From: Bacillota bacterium
Lineage (GTDB): Bacteria > Bacillota > Clostridia > Christensenellales > Aristaeellaceae
DNA length: 64,000 bases
Direction of reading: 5' to 3'
Assembly (NCBI GenBank): GCA_023421395.1
Contig: JAEZTL010000029.1
Location: 1 to 64,000, forward strand
The notes beneath the pieces are model-generated. The model did no database searches. It saw nothing but the letters and a program-made list of their open reading frames with translations, and had not been told where the DNA came from. Shown here in pieces: positions 40,873 to 50,357 of the stretch. The position numbers and the translations under genes are program-made. Numbering within the stretch: the first letter of the stretch is position 1; the number at the start of each line of letters is the position of its first letter.

Positions 40873-42789
40873 CTACGGCTCGGCGGCGACCTCCGCGGCG
40901 GCTTCCCATTCGTCCATGAGGGCGGAGAGCCTGTCCTGCGCGTGGCGGTGCTCCCGCGCCACCTGCTCGCCGCCGCCGTCCTGATAGGTGGCGGGGTCAC
41001 CCATCCGCGACTCCAGCAGCGCGATCTCCGCTTCGGCACGGGCGATCTCTTCCTCGAGGTCCGTTACCCGCTTCTCCAGCGCCTTTTTGGATTCGCGGCG
41101 CAGCCGCTCCCGGCGCTTCTGTTTATCAAGCTCCGTGCGGGTGGCGCCGGCGGGCGCGTCCGCGTCCTGAAACTCGGCGCGGCGCTTTTTGTCCAGGTAA
41201 TCGTCGTAGTTGCCCAGGTACTCGTCGGCGCCGTCCGCGCGCATCTCCACCACGCGGCTGGCGATCTTGTTGATGAAGTACCGGTCATGGGAGACGGTCA
41301 GGATCGTGCCGGTGAACTCGGAGAGCGCGTGCTCCAGCACCTCGCGGGAGTCCATGTCCAGGTGGTTGGTCGGTTCATCCAGGATCAAAAGGTTATCCTT
41401 GCGGAGCATCAGCTTCGATAGCGCCACGCGGCCCTTTTCGCCGCCGGAGAGGGTGGCGATAGGCTGGAACACGTCGTCCCCGGTCAGCAGAAAAAGCGCC
41501 AGCGCGCCGCGGATCTGGTCGGGCTGCATAAAGGGAAAGTCGTCCCAGAGCTCGTCCATGGCGGTCTTTTCAGGGTGCAGTTGGGACTGCTGCTGGTCGT
41601 AATACCCGAGATCCACGTTGGCGCCGTAGGCCACGGTGCCCTCGTCCGGCTCGCGCTGCCCGGCGAGGATGTCCAGCAGCGTCGTCTTGCCCACGCCGTT
41701 GGGGCCGATGATGGCCACCCGGTCTCCGGCGCGCACAGTCAGGCTGAAATCCTGAAACAGCGACCGATCGCCGAAGCGCTTGGAAAGCCCCCGGACCCTC
41801 AGCACCTCGTCGCCGGAGCGCCGCCGGGCGGTGAACTGAAAGCGCACCTTCTTTTCGCTGACGGGCTTTTCCACCCGCTCCATCTTCTCCAGCCGTTTTT
41901 CGCGGCTTTCGGCGGCCTTGATCGATTTTTCTCGGTTGTAGGAGCGGTAGCGCTCGATGATCGCCTCCTGACGGGCGATCTCGACCTGCTGCATTTCGTA
42001 TTCCTTCATCTGGCGGGCCAAAGCTTCGCCCCGTTTGACCAGGAACTGATCGTAGTTGCCTTCGTACTGGGTCAGCCGGGTCATGGACAGTTCCGCCACC
42101 GAGTCGCACACCGCGTTGAGGAAGTAGCGGTCGTGGGAGATGAGAAGCACCGTGCCCCGGTACTTTTTCAGCGTCTCCTCCAGCCAGGAAGTGGCGCGAA
42201 GGTCCAGGTGGTTGGTGGGCTCGTCCAGCATCAGAAGATCGGGCTGGGCGAGCAGGATGCGCGCCAGGCACAGCCGCGTCTTTTCGCCGCCGGAGAGGGA
42301 CGCGGCTTTCTGCTCCTGGCGGTCTTTGGCAAAACCCAGACCTGCCAGCACGCCCTGAATGCGACTGGGCCACTCGTAGCCGCCGTCCGCCTCGAAGCGG
42401 GCCATGAGATGTGCGTATTCGCCCGCCAGCCGGAGAAAGAGCGCTTCGTCCGCGTGGCTCTCCGCCATCTCGTGCTCCAGTTCGCGCAGACGCGCTTCCT
42501 GCTGCTTGAGCGGATCAAACACCCGCGCCAATTCTTCCCACACGGTGAGATCGTCCAGGATGTCGGCCTGCTGCGTCAAAAAACCTACTTCGGCGCCCTT
42601 CATCAGCGATACGCTGCCCTCGTCGGGGAGCATATCGCCCGAGATGATCTTTAACAGGGTCGATTTCCCGCTGCCGTTGACGCCCACCAGGCCCATCCGC
42701 TGGCCTTGCTTAAGCGTCAGGCTGACATCCGACAGCACGCGGTTCATCACAAAACTTTTTCCAATCCCTTGCAGGGACAGTAGCACCAT
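40873..42789 (-). CDS. ABC-F family ATPase
   Basis: 638 residues (the ATG at 42789 has better spacing to GGGAG than that at 42795). Two ABC domains without membrane helices: Walker A GVNGSGKSTL and GPNGVGKTTL, signatures SLSGGEKTR and TLSGGEKGR, Walker B LLMLDEPTNHLD and LLILDEPTNHLD. The inter-domain P-site linker and a C-terminal coiled coil (ELDKQKRRERLRRESKKAL) match YdiF/Uup-type translation factors. ABC-F proteins act on ribosomes and can give antibiotic resistance. Confidence 0.95.
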   Translation of the reverse strand: MVLLSLQGIGKSFVMNRVLSDVSLTLKQGQRMGLVGVNGSGKSTLLKIISGDMLPDEGSVSLMKGAEVGFLTQQADILDDLTVWEELARVFDPLKQQEARLRELEHEMAESHADEALFLRLAGEYAHLMARFEADGGYEWPSRIQGVLAGLGFAKDRQEQKAASLSGGEKTRLCLARILLAQPDLLMLDEPTNHLDLRATSWLEETLKKYRGTVLLISHDRYFLNAVCDSVAELSMTRLTQYEGNYDQFLVKRGEALARQMKEYEMQQVEIARQEAIIERYRSYNREKSIKAAESREKRLEKMERVEKPVSEKKVRFQFTARRRSGDEVLRVRGLSKRFGDRSLFQDFSLTVRAGDRVAIIGPNGVGKTTLLDILAGQREPDEGTVAYGANVDLGYYDQQQSQLHPEKTAMDELWDDFPFMQPDQIRGALALFLLTGDDVFQPIATLSGGEKGRVALSKLMLRKDNLLILDEPTNHLDMDSREVLEHALSEFTGTILTVSHDRYFINKIASRVVEMRADGADEYLGNYDDYLDKKRRAEFQDADAPAGATRTELDKQKRRERLRRESKKALEKRVTDLEEEIARAEAEIALLESRMGDPATYQDGGGEQVAREHRHAQDRLSALMDEWEAAAEVAAEP

Positions 42790-42811
42790 GCGCATTCACT
42801 CCCAAGTTAGC

Positions 42812-42840
42812 ATTATAGCAGAAACATACGCTTTGCGCAA
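42812..42840 (-). promoter_or_regulatory. Promoter of the ABC-F gene
   Basis: Minus strand TTGCGC, 17-bp spacer, TATAAT, just upstream of the ATG. A divergent TATAAT at 42885-42890 serves the SDR gene. Confidence 0.65.
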
Positions 42841-42912
42841 AGAAAATGCCGCGATTCGGGGTTTTGGCCGAATGCGCGGCGTGGTATAATGAAGATTACG
42901 GAGGGGATCGGC

Positions 42913-43629
42913 ATGCCGAAGGTCGCGGTGGTCACGGGCGGGTCGAGGGGCATCGGCGCGGCGGCGGTTTCCGCCTTTGCGGCGGTGGGATACCGTGTCG
43001 CGTTTCTCTACCGGAGCGACGACGCTGCGGCCCGCGGTGTGGCCGAAAAGACCGGCGCGATGATGATCAGGGCCGACGTTTCCCGCGCCGCGGACGTCGA
43101 AGAAGCCTTCGCGCGGATCCGCGCGGGGCTCGGAAGTGTGGACGTGCTGGTCAATAACGCCGGGATCGCGGAATTTCGGCTGTTTGACGAGATATCGGAC
43201 GACGATTGGCGCAGAATGATGTCGGTCAATCTGGATGGCGTGTTCTACTGCGCGCGGGCGGTGGCGAAAGAGATGATCGCGCGAAAGCACGGCTGTATTT
43301 TGAATGTTTCAAGCGTCTGGGGCGTATCCGGCGCCTCCTGCGAGGCCCATTACGCCGCGGCGAAGGGTGCGGTGATCACGCTGACAAAATCTCTCGCGCA
43401 GGAGCTGGGGCCCTCCGGCATTCGGGTCAACTGTATAACGCCGGGTGTGATCCGAACGGATATGAACCGGGGACTGGACGACGAGGCCATCCGGGGCCTT
43501 GCGGAGCGTACGCCCCTCGGGCGGCTGGGCGAGCCGGAAGAGGTGGCGGCGGCACTCGTCTTTCTCGCAGGGGAAGGCGCGGCATTCATTACCGGCCAGG
43601 TGCTGGGGGTGGACGGCGGATTCGCCTGA
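42913..43629 (+). CDS. Short-chain dehydrogenase/reductase (FabG-like)
   Basis: 238 residues. Start at the ATG after GGAGGGGATCGGC; an earlier ATG lies at the promoter. NAD(P) motif VVTGGSRGIGAAAV, NNAG, and catalytic Ser-Tyr-Lys (NVSSVWG, HYAAAKG). The C-terminal AAFITGQVLGVDGGF is typical of FabG-type reductases. It is a single gene here, so fatty-acid synthesis or another ketoreduction cannot be separated. Confidence 0.9.
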   Translation: MPKVAVVTGGSRGIGAAAVSAFAAVGYRVAFLYRSDDAAARGVAEKTGAMMIRADVSRAADVEEAFARIRAGLGSVDVLVNNAGIAEFRLFDEISDDDWRRMMSVNLDGVFYCARAVAKEMIARKHGCILNVSSVWGVSGASCEAHYAAAKGAVITLTKSLAQELGPSGIRVNCITPGVIRTDMNRGLDDEAIRGLAERTPLGRLGEPEEVAAALVFLAGEGAAFITGQVLGVDGGFA

Positions 43630-43630
43630 C

Positions 43631-44347
43631 TCACCGGGGCGCGAACTTTGCGGCGTACTGCCGCGCGAGCCTGGAGATCACTTCTCCGTTGGTGGGTCTG
43701 CCCGCCGGCGGCGCGGTGCCCAGTACGCAGGCGGACCGGATCGCGTGGCGGATCGCCCGCTCTACGTTGCGCTGGTCTGTCTGGAACGCTCGCGCGATGG
43801 CGGGGTAGATCTCCGTGGTGATTCGGCCCGACAGGTTTTCCATCCGCGCGGCCATCGTGATGGCCAGGTGCAGGTAGCGGTGGCCCGCGGTACCGGGCGA
43901 AATGCCCATGGAAGCCAGCAGCGGGTTGATTGAATCCTCCAGGTTGCCAACGACCGAAGTCAGCGGCCCGCTGTCCTCGAAGTTCATGCTGTCGCGCACA
44001 CGGCTGCTGAGAACCGCTGGATCCACCGGCTTGATCATGTAGTAACAGGCGCCGAGGTTCATCGCCTGGCGGATGAAACAGTCCCGCGTCAGCTCCGTCA
44101 GCACGATGACGCGGATGCCCAGCTTGGCCTTGAAAAGCGCCTCTATCAGTGCGAAGCCGTCCAGCACCGGCATGACCAGGCCCGTGACTATGACGTCCGG
44201 GCGCGCGGTGAGCGCGGTCCTGAGCGCTTCGGAGCCGTCGAATGCGGTGGCGACGACCTCCAGATCGTCTTCCTGCTGCAGGGAGTCCCGCATGCTCTTT
44301 ACAAAAGTGTTGTTGCTGTCTACGAGCATGATGCGGATAACGGGCAT
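43631..44347 (-). CDS. Spo0A-like regulator with degenerate receiver
   Basis: 238 residues. The receiver (about 1-118) keeps Thr (VIVLTEL) and Lys (YYMIKPVD), but where Spo0A has VLDIIMP with the phospho-accepting Asp, this protein has PDVIVTGLVMP, so the Asp is Gly. Of the two acidic pocket residues only the first is kept (LVDSNN). The C-terminal Spo0A output domain (about 140-232) is well conserved (GHRYLHLAI, TEIYPAIARAF, VERAIRHAIRSA, GRPTNGE). GGAGGCGCGTCC precedes the ATG. It would bind 0A-type DNA without phosphorylation. Confidence 0.88.
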   Translation of the reverse strand: MPVIRIMLVDSNNTFVKSMRDSLQQEDDLEVVATAFDGSEALRTALTARPDVIVTGLVMPVLDGFALIEALFKAKLGIRVIVLTELTRDCFIRQAMNLGACYYMIKPVDPAVLSSRVRDSMNFEDSGPLTSVVGNLEDSINPLLASMGISPGTAGHRYLHLAITMAARMENLSGRITTEIYPAIARAFQTDQRNVERAIRHAIRSACVLGTAPPAGRPTNGEVISRLARQYAAKFAPR

Positions 44348-44571
44348 GGACGCGCCTCCTGTTCGTAAGGGCTTCTGGTTGTTAGGACCTCCCATTCGTC
44401 GGGTTACTGAATGCCAACAGATCAATTATACCGCGGTCTGTCGTGATAAAAAAGTCACAAAAGTTGACCATAAGTATAGATAAGCTACAAAATTTAATTT
44501 TCTGGTGGTCGAATTATGTAAAATTGAACGAAATTCGGATGAAACTCGGATGTTCCGGAAGGGAGTGCGAC

Positions 44572-46221
44572 ATGACTGTTCTGATCGATGGACGCCCGGT
44601 GGAGGCCTCGGAGGGCGCGCAATACCGTGATCTGATCCCGCTCATTGACCCGGAGGCCCCCCGGCGCGTGCTGGGCGTCAGCGTGCGCGGCAAAACGCTG
44701 CCGCTCAGCGCCCGGGCGGAAGAGGGCGTCCAAGTGGAGACGCTGACATACAAATATGAGGAGGGCGCGCGCATCTATGAGCGGTCGGTGCGCTTTGTGC
44801 TGCTGCTGGCGATCCGGGAGCTGTTTCCGGAGGTACGGGTGCGCATGGAGAACACCACGCAGACGGGGCTGTACGCGCGGCTGGTGGGCGTGATGCTGAC
44901 CGCCGCCATGGTCCGGCAGATTGAAAACCGGATGCGGGAACTGGTGGCTGCTGACCTGCCCTTTGAAAAAAAAGTCATCACCCGGGCCGAGGCCATCCGC
45001 TACTTCGAGCGCGAGGGCCAAATGGACAAGGTGCAGCTTTTAAAGTATCGCCCTTTCGAACACTTCCAGCTCTACAAGTGTGGCGAGATGCTGGAGTACT
45101 TCTACGGCGAAATGGCGCCCTCTACCGGCTATACGCCGGTGTTTAAGCTGGACTTCTACATGCCGGGGCTGGCCCTTTCGCTGCCGGATCCGCTGAACCC
45201 GGACCGCCCGGCGAAATTTCGCGATCAGCCCAAGCTGATGCGCTGCTTTGACGAATCCTCCCGCTGGGCGGAGATATTGGGCTGCGAGAACGCGGCCGAC
45301 CTCAATGAGATGATTGCCGGCCGCCGCCTGCGCGAGTTCATTCGCATCAACGAGGCGCTGCAGGAGCGGTCAATCAACCTGATCGCCGACGAGTTTCAAA
45401 AGAGCGGTGCGCAGCTGATTCTGGTCGCGGGGCCGTCGTCTTCGGGCAAGACCACCTTTGCCCACCGGCTCAGGATTGTGCTGCAGGCCCGGGGCTTCAA
45501 GCCCTACAAGCTGTCGCTGGATGACTACTACATCGATCGGGAAAGAATTCCGGTGGACGAGAACGGCGAGGTGGACCTTGAGCGCATCGATACGCTGGAT
45601 CTCACGCTGTTCAACGAGCACCTTGTGCGGCTGATGCAGGGCGAGGCGGTGGACGCGCCCACCTTCGACTTTCCCACCGGCCGGCGGCTGGAAGCAAAGC
45701 GCGCCGTGAGCGTCGAGCGCGGCCAGCCGATTTTGGTGGAGGGTATTCACGCGCTCAACGAGCGGCTCACCAGCGAGGTGCCGCGCGGCAGCAAGTTCCT
45801 GATCTATGTCAGCGCGCTGACCACGCTGAACCTGGACGACCACAACCGCATCCGAACCACCGACGCCCGGCTTCTGCGCCGCCTGGTGCGGGATCATAAC
45901 TTCCGCGGCACCACGCCGGAGGATACGCTGGCCATGTGGCCTTCCGTCCGGCGGGGCGAGGCCAACTACATCTTCCCGCACCAGGAGAAGGCGGACATCA
46001 TGTTCAACACCTCGCTGGTGTACGAACTGCCGATTCTGAAAAAGTATGTCTATCCGCTGCTCTGCGACATCCCGCCGGAGAGCCCCCACTTCACCCGCGC
46101 CAGGTCGCTGGTGAAATTCCTGAACTACATCCAGACCGCCGACGTGGAGGACGAAATCCCGCCCAATTCCATCCTGCGGGAGTTCATCGGCGGTTCCTGC
46201 TTCTACAGGGAGGACGACTGA
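44572..46221 (+). CDS. Nucleoside kinase-like protein with TGS-like and uridine-kinase domains
   Basis: 549 residues. The N-terminus is TGS/HxxxH-like (as in threonyl-tRNA synthetase editing regions); the C-terminal half is a P-loop kinase with GPSSSGKTTFAHRL near residue 290 and phosphoribulokinase/uridine-kinase blocks (LSLDDYYIDRE, TFDFPTGRR, ILVEGIHALNE). This fusion is known in Clostridia and annotated as nucleoside kinase. GGGAGTGCGAC precedes the ATG. It overlaps mtnA by one base. Confidence 0.87.
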   Translation: MTVLIDGRPVEASEGAQYRDLIPLIDPEAPRRVLGVSVRGKTLPLSARAEEGVQVETLTYKYEEGARIYERSVRFVLLLAIRELFPEVRVRMENTTQTGLYARLVGVMLTAAMVRQIENRMRELVAADLPFEKKVITRAEAIRYFEREGQMDKVQLLKYRPFEHFQLYKCGEMLEYFYGEMAPSTGYTPVFKLDFYMPGLALSLPDPLNPDRPAKFRDQPKLMRCFDESSRWAEILGCENAADLNEMIAGRRLREFIRINEALQERSINLIADEFQKSGAQLILVAGPSSSGKTTFAHRLRIVLQARGFKPYKLSLDDYYIDRERIPVDENGEVDLERIDTLDLTLFNEHLVRLMQGEAVDAPTFDFPTGRRLEAKRAVSVERGQPILVEGIHALNERLTSEVPRGSKFLIYVSALTTLNLDDHNRIRTTDARLLRRLVRDHNFRGTTPEDTLAMWPSVRRGEANYIFPHQEKADIMFNTSLVYELPILKKYVYPLLCDIPPESPHFTRARSLVKFLNYIQTADVEDEIPPNSILREFIGGSCFYREDD

Positions 46222-47258
46222 TGGAAACCATCTATTGGGAAGGGAATGTGCCGGTCATTCTGGATCAAACGCTGTTGCCGGCCCGGGAGGTCTATCTGCG
46301 CCTTGAGACGGTCGAGGCCATGGCCGAGGCCATTAAGCGCCTCCGCGTCCGGGGCGCGCCGCTCATCGGCGTGGCGGCGGCCTATGGATTGGCGCTTTCG
46401 GCGCGGCTGAACCGGCCGCAGCCGGACTTCCTCGCCAAAGTGCGCGAGGATCGTCGGCGGCTCGCGCACACCCGGCCCACGGCGGTCAATCTGTTCTGGG
46501 CGCTGGACAGGGCCATGGCGGAGATCGAACGCGCCCACGCGGCCGGCGGCGCGGAAGGCGCGGCGGAGGCGGCGCTTGCGCTCGCGGATCAGATGAAACG
46601 CGAGGACGCCGCGATCAACCGCAGGATCGGCGCCTACGGACAGGCGCTGATTTCGGACGGCGACGGCATCCTCACCCATTGCAACGCCGGCGCGCTGGCC
46701 ACCGCCGGACACGGCACCGCGCTGGGCGTGATCCGCTCGGCCGCGGAGGCCGGCAAGCGGGTGCGCGTCTACGCCGACGAGACGCGGCCGCTGCTCCAGG
46801 GCGCGCGGCTGACGGCGTGGGAACTTCAAAAGGACGGCATCCCGGTGACCGTCCAGTCCGATGGCATGGCCGCGGTTTTGATGGCGGCGGGGAAAATCCA
46901 GCTTGTGGTCGTCGGTGCGGACCGCATCGCGCGAAACGGCGACACGGCCAACAAGGTGGGCACCTACGGCGTGGCGGTGCTGGCGAATGCCCACGGCATC
47001 CCCTTTTACGTGGCCGCGCCGCGCTCCACCATCGATATGGGGATTGCTTCCGGCGCGTCGATTCCCATCGAAATGCGTGATCCGGACGAAATGCGCTTTT
47101 TTCAGGGCATTCAGTCCGCGCCGGCGGATGTTGACGCCTTCAACCCCGCCTTCGATGTGACGAGCGCCGCGCTCGTCAGCGGCATCGTCACCGAGGCGGG
47201 CGTATTGAGTCCGCCGTATGAAGCGTCCATTGCGCGCGCCATGGAAAAACCGGTTTGA
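46221..47258 (+). CDS. mtnA: S-methyl-5-thioribose-1-phosphate isomerase
   Basis: 345 residues. Motifs are VRGAPLIGVAAAYG, RPTAVNLFWALDR, THCNAGALATAGHGTALGV with the catalytic Cys, VYADETRPLLQGARLTA, and VGADRIARNGDTANKVGTY with the catalytic Asp. It belongs to methionine salvage, although related enzymes isomerise ribose-1-phosphate-type sugars in nucleotide recycling, which would fit the kinase encoded upstream. GGGAGGACGACTG precedes the ATG. Confidence 0.93.
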   Translation: METIYWEGNVPVILDQTLLPAREVYLRLETVEAMAEAIKRLRVRGAPLIGVAAAYGLALSARLNRPQPDFLAKVREDRRRLAHTRPTAVNLFWALDRAMAEIERAHAAGGAEGAAEAALALADQMKREDAAINRRIGAYGQALISDGDGILTHCNAGALATAGHGTALGVIRSAAEAGKRVRVYADETRPLLQGARLTAWELQKDGIPVTVQSDGMAAVLMAAGKIQLVVVGADRIARNGDTANKVGTYGVAVLANAHGIPFYVAAPRSTIDMGIASGASIPIEMRDPDEMRFFQGIQSAPADVDAFNPAFDVTSAALVSGIVTEAGVLSPPYEASIARAMEKPV

Positions 47259-47311
47259 TTGCATAAATCCTCCCGCAACGCGCAAAATATGGGCGCAAGG
47301 GAGGGTTCTTC

Positions 47312-47863
47312 ATGAACGGTATGAGAAAAGGTTTGCTCTTTCTTATGATGATGGCCGCGCTCAGCTTGGCGCTGGCGGGATGCTTCCGAACGACCACTGA
47401 GGTGACGCCCACCGCCACGCCCGTGCCGCTTGTGACCGGCATGCCCGGCGCGACGGGGCTCATGGGCGCTACGCTGATGCCTGGCTCGACGCCGCTGCCC
47501 GGCGAGACGATGTCGCTTGGCCAGCAGTTTGACTGGGCCACTCAGGCGACCACCATCGAGAACCGGATCAACATGTTCTCCGAAATCCAGGAGAGCAGCA
47601 TCGTGACCAGCGGCAATACCGCGTTGGTGGGCGTGGTGTTCACCGCCCAGTACAAGGGGGAGATGACCCAGCGCATTCGCGACATGATTGCCGGCGAGGT
47701 CATGGCCGCCGACCCCAGCATCCAGGTGGTGGCGGTGACGGCGGAAGCCCAGGACGTGGCGGCCATCAAGCAGCTGGCACAGCAGCAGCGCTCCGGCGCC
47801 AGTGCGGATCAGCTCAAAACTGAGGTGGAGAAGATCGTCCGCAACGCGACCACGCTGCGCTGA
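47312..47863 (+). CDS. YhcN/YlaJ-family sporulation lipoprotein
   Basis: 183 residues. The lipobox LALAGC is at about residues 19-24. A Thr/Pro/Gly-rich linker follows (about 30-65), and the C-terminal half matches YhcN/YlaJ (ALVGVVFTAQYKG, TQRIRDMIAGEVMAADPSIQVVAVTA). These lipoproteins are made in the forespore of Bacillus and help spore germination or cortex function. AGGGAGGGTTCTTC precedes the ATG. It supports a sporulating host. Confidence 0.85.
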   Translation: MNGMRKGLLFLMMMAALSLALAGCFRTTTEVTPTATPVPLVTGMPGATGLMGATLMPGSTPLPGETMSLGQQFDWATQATTIENRINMFSEIQESSIVTSGNTALVGVVFTAQYKGEMTQRIRDMIAGEVMAADPSIQVVAVTAEAQDVAAIKQLAQQQRSGASADQLKTEVEKIVRNATTLR

Positions 47864-47923
47864 CGGACCGGCCCGCGCGCCGGTTAAAGGGGGCCTGATC
47901 GCCGGCGGCTGGCGGGCGCGCAG

Positions 47924-47969
47924 AAAACGCGCCGGGGGTGTTCGCTTTCGCGATTCCCCGGCGCGTTTT
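47924..47969. terminator. Bidirectional terminator
   Basis: AAAACGCGCCGGGG and CCCCGGCGCGTTTT form a 14-bp perfect stem with A and T runs at its base, between two convergent genes. Confidence 0.88.
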
Positions 47970-47994
47970 GGCATGCTCTGGGCGGTCCGCGCGC

Positions 47995-49140
47995 TTACGC
48001 GCCGAAGACCTGGCGCGCCCGCTCCATCCGCCGGATGACGGGCACCTCGAAGGGGCAGTTGGCTTCGCAGGAGCCGCAGGCTACGCATTCGCCCGCCGGA
48101 TGGTTTAGCGCCAGATAGTGCGCCCGGACGGTGGCGGCCTCGTCGCCGAGTTCCGCCAGGTCCAGGTATTTCATGACCTGCGCCACGTCGATTTCAGAGG
48201 GGCAGGGCAGGCAGTGGTTGCAGTACATGCACTGTCCGCCGGGCGAAAAGCGCATCCGGCTGAGCGCCTGCGCGTAATCGCGTTCAGTTTCGGGCGTGGT
48301 TTCGTAGGCCACGGCGTCGCGCACTTCTGCGGGCGTCTTGCAGCCCACCAGCACGCTGGATACGGCGGGACGCGTCAGCGCGTAGTGCACGCACTGGGGC
48401 ACCGTCAGTTTTGTGCCGAAGGGGGAGCGGCGCGCGTCGAGCAGCGCCCCCGAGCCCAGCGCCTTCATCACGGTCACGCCCACGCCCCGGGCTTCACAGG
48501 CGCGGTACAGTTTCACCCGCTCCGGCCTGGGGATGAAGGCGTCAAAGCCCGAATAGGCGTCCCGGCTCATCAGATCCTCCACCTCGGCCTCCGGCGGCAT
48601 GGCGTCGTAAGCCGGGTTGACGGAGAACATCAGTACGTCGATGCTGCCGGTCTCGATCATCTTGAGCGCGGTGACCGGATCGTGGGAGCTCATGCCCACC
48701 GCCCGGACGACACCCTCCCGCTTGAGCCGGAGCGCGTAGTCCAGCATGCCGCTTTCGAGTACCTGGTCCATATCGGCCTGGGTATCCACGAAGTGCAGCA
48801 TGCCGATGTCCATGTAGTCGGTGCGCAAAAAGGAGAGCAGATCTTCAAAGAAGCGCCGGTACTGTTCCGGCTTGCGCACGCGGCAGTACTGCCCGTCCAC
48901 CCAGCCGGCGCCAATGTGACCCTGGATCAGCATGCGCTCGCGGCGCCCGGCGAGCGCATGCCCCAGATCCATGCGCACCTGAGGCTGTGACATGAAAACG
49001 TCCATGATGTTGATGCCCTGCTCGAAAGCCTCGTCCAGGACGGATTGGATGGTTGCGAGGGGTTTGTCCTGCAGGTGCTCGCAGCCCAGACCAACCTCGC
49101 TGACCTTGAGGCCGGACGCGCCCAGCGGCCGGTAGATCAT
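47995..49140 (-). CDS. Aldo/keto reductase with C-terminal ferredoxin-like Fe-S domain
   Basis: 381 residues. The AKR barrel has RPLGASGLKVSEVGLGCEH and a conserved Asp-Tyr-like segment; the last 100 residues carry CMYCNHCLPCP and CVACGSCEANCPFEVP, typical of 4Fe-4S-linked AKRs. Such proteins reduce aldehydes or sugars using flavin or ferredoxin-linked electrons. AAAGGAGGAAACGCCA precedes the ATG. Confidence 0.92.
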   Translation of the reverse strand: MIYRPLGASGLKVSEVGLGCEHLQDKPLATIQSVLDEAFEQGINIMDVFMSQPQVRMDLGHALAGRRERMLIQGHIGAGWVDGQYCRVRKPEQYRRFFEDLLSFLRTDYMDIGMLHFVDTQADMDQVLESGMLDYALRLKREGVVRAVGMSSHDPVTALKMIETGSIDVLMFSVNPAYDAMPPEAEVEDLMSRDAYSGFDAFIPRPERVKLYRACEARGVGVTVMKALGSGALLDARRSPFGTKLTVPQCVHYALTRPAVSSVLVGCKTPAEVRDAVAYETTPETERDYAQALSRMRFSPGGQCMYCNHCLPCPSEIDVAQVMKYLDLAELGDEAATVRAHYLALNHPAGECVACGSCEANCPFEVPVIRRMERARQVFGA

Positions 49141-49166
49141 TGGCGTTTCCTCCTTTAAGTATGGAA

Positions 49167-50354
49167 TTACGCGTTAAGTTTCATCTCCCGTTTGACCTCG
49201 GCGAAGCAGCTGACCGCGAATTTCAAGTCTTCGCGCGTGTGGGCGGCGCTGATCTGGGTGCGGATGCGCGCCTTGCCCTGAGGGACCACGGGGTAGCTGA
49301 AGGCCACCACGTACACGCCCTTATCCAGCATGCGGGCCGCGAACTCGGCGGCGATGCGGGCATCGTAGAGCATGACCGGCACGATGGGGTGGGTGCTTTC
49401 CGGCACATCGAAGCCCTTTTCTTTCAGCGCGGCGCGGAACCAGGCGGTATTTGCCATCAGGCGCTGCCGCGCGCTGCCGCTGCCCTCCAGCATTTCCAGC
49501 ACCTTCAGCGTCGCGGCGCATACCGCCGGCGCCAGGGTGTTGGAGAACAGATAAGGCCTGGATTTCTGCCGGAGCAGTTTGACGATCTCCCTGGACGCGG
49601 CGGTGTAGCCGCCCGAAGCGCCGCCCATGGCTTTTCCGAAGGTGCCCGTCAGGATGTCCACTCGGCCCATGACACCGGCGTACTCGGGCGTGCCTCGCCC
49701 GTTTTCGCCCATGAAGCCCACCGCGTGGCTGTCGTCCACCATGACCAGCGCGTCGTATTTTTCGGCCAGATCGCAAATATCCTTGAGGTTCGCCACGTAC
49801 CCGTCCATCGAAAAGACGCCGTCGGTGGCGATCAGGCGGATGCGGGCGGAGGCCGCTTCCTTGAGCTTATCTTCGAGATCAGCCATGTCGCTGTTTTTAT
49901 AGCGCAGCCGCTGCGCTTTGCAAAGACGCACGCCGTCGATGATGGAGGCGTGGTTCAGCTCGTCGGAGATAATCGCGTCCTCCGGCCCGAGCAGCGCCTC
50001 GAAGAGCCCGCCGTTGGCGTCAAAGCAGGAGGAGTAGAGGATCGAGTCCTCCATGCCGAGAAACTCCGCGAGTTTTGCTTCCAGCTGCCGGTGCAGTTCC
50101 TGCGTACCGCAGATAAACCGGACGGAGGACAGGCCGAATCCCCAGCGATCATAGCTGTCCTTCGCCTCTCCGATGATCTCCTGATCATCGGAGAGACCCA
50201 GGTAGTTGTTGGCGCACAAGTTGAGAAGGCCCTTCGCCTTCGTCGTATTGATGCGCGCGCGCTGTGGCGTCGTGATGATCCGCTCGCTCTTCATCGTGCC
50301 CGCGGCTTCGATGTCCCCGAGCGCCTTCTGAAAGTATCCGAACGCGGTTTTCAT
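49167..50354 (-). CDS. kbl: Glycine C-acetyltransferase (2-amino-3-ketobutyrate CoA ligase)
   Basis: 395 residues, PLP fold type I. It has NNYLGLSDD, GFGLSSVRFICGTQELH, DELNHASIIDG, DDSHAVGFMG and TGTFGKAMGGASGGY with the PLP-binding Lys. It splits 2-amino-3-ketobutyrate and CoA into glycine and acetyl-CoA. The gene follows tdh by three bases, so the two act in threonine catabolism. Confidence 0.95.
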   Translation of the reverse strand: MKTAFGYFQKALGDIEAAGTMKSERIITTPQRARINTTKAKGLLNLCANNYLGLSDDQEIIGEAKDSYDRWGFGLSSVRFICGTQELHRQLEAKLAEFLGMEDSILYSSCFDANGGLFEALLGPEDAIISDELNHASIIDGVRLCKAQRLRYKNSDMADLEDKLKEAASARIRLIATDGVFSMDGYVANLKDICDLAEKYDALVMVDDSHAVGFMGENGRGTPEYAGVMGRVDILTGTFGKAMGGASGGYTAASREIVKLLRQKSRPYLFSNTLAPAVCAATLKVLEMLEGSGSARQRLMANTAWFRAALKEKGFDVPESTHPIVPVMLYDARIAAEFAARMLDKGVYVVAFSYPVVPQGKARIRTQISAAHTREDLKFAVSCFAEVKREMKLNA

Positions 50355-50357
50355 GGT

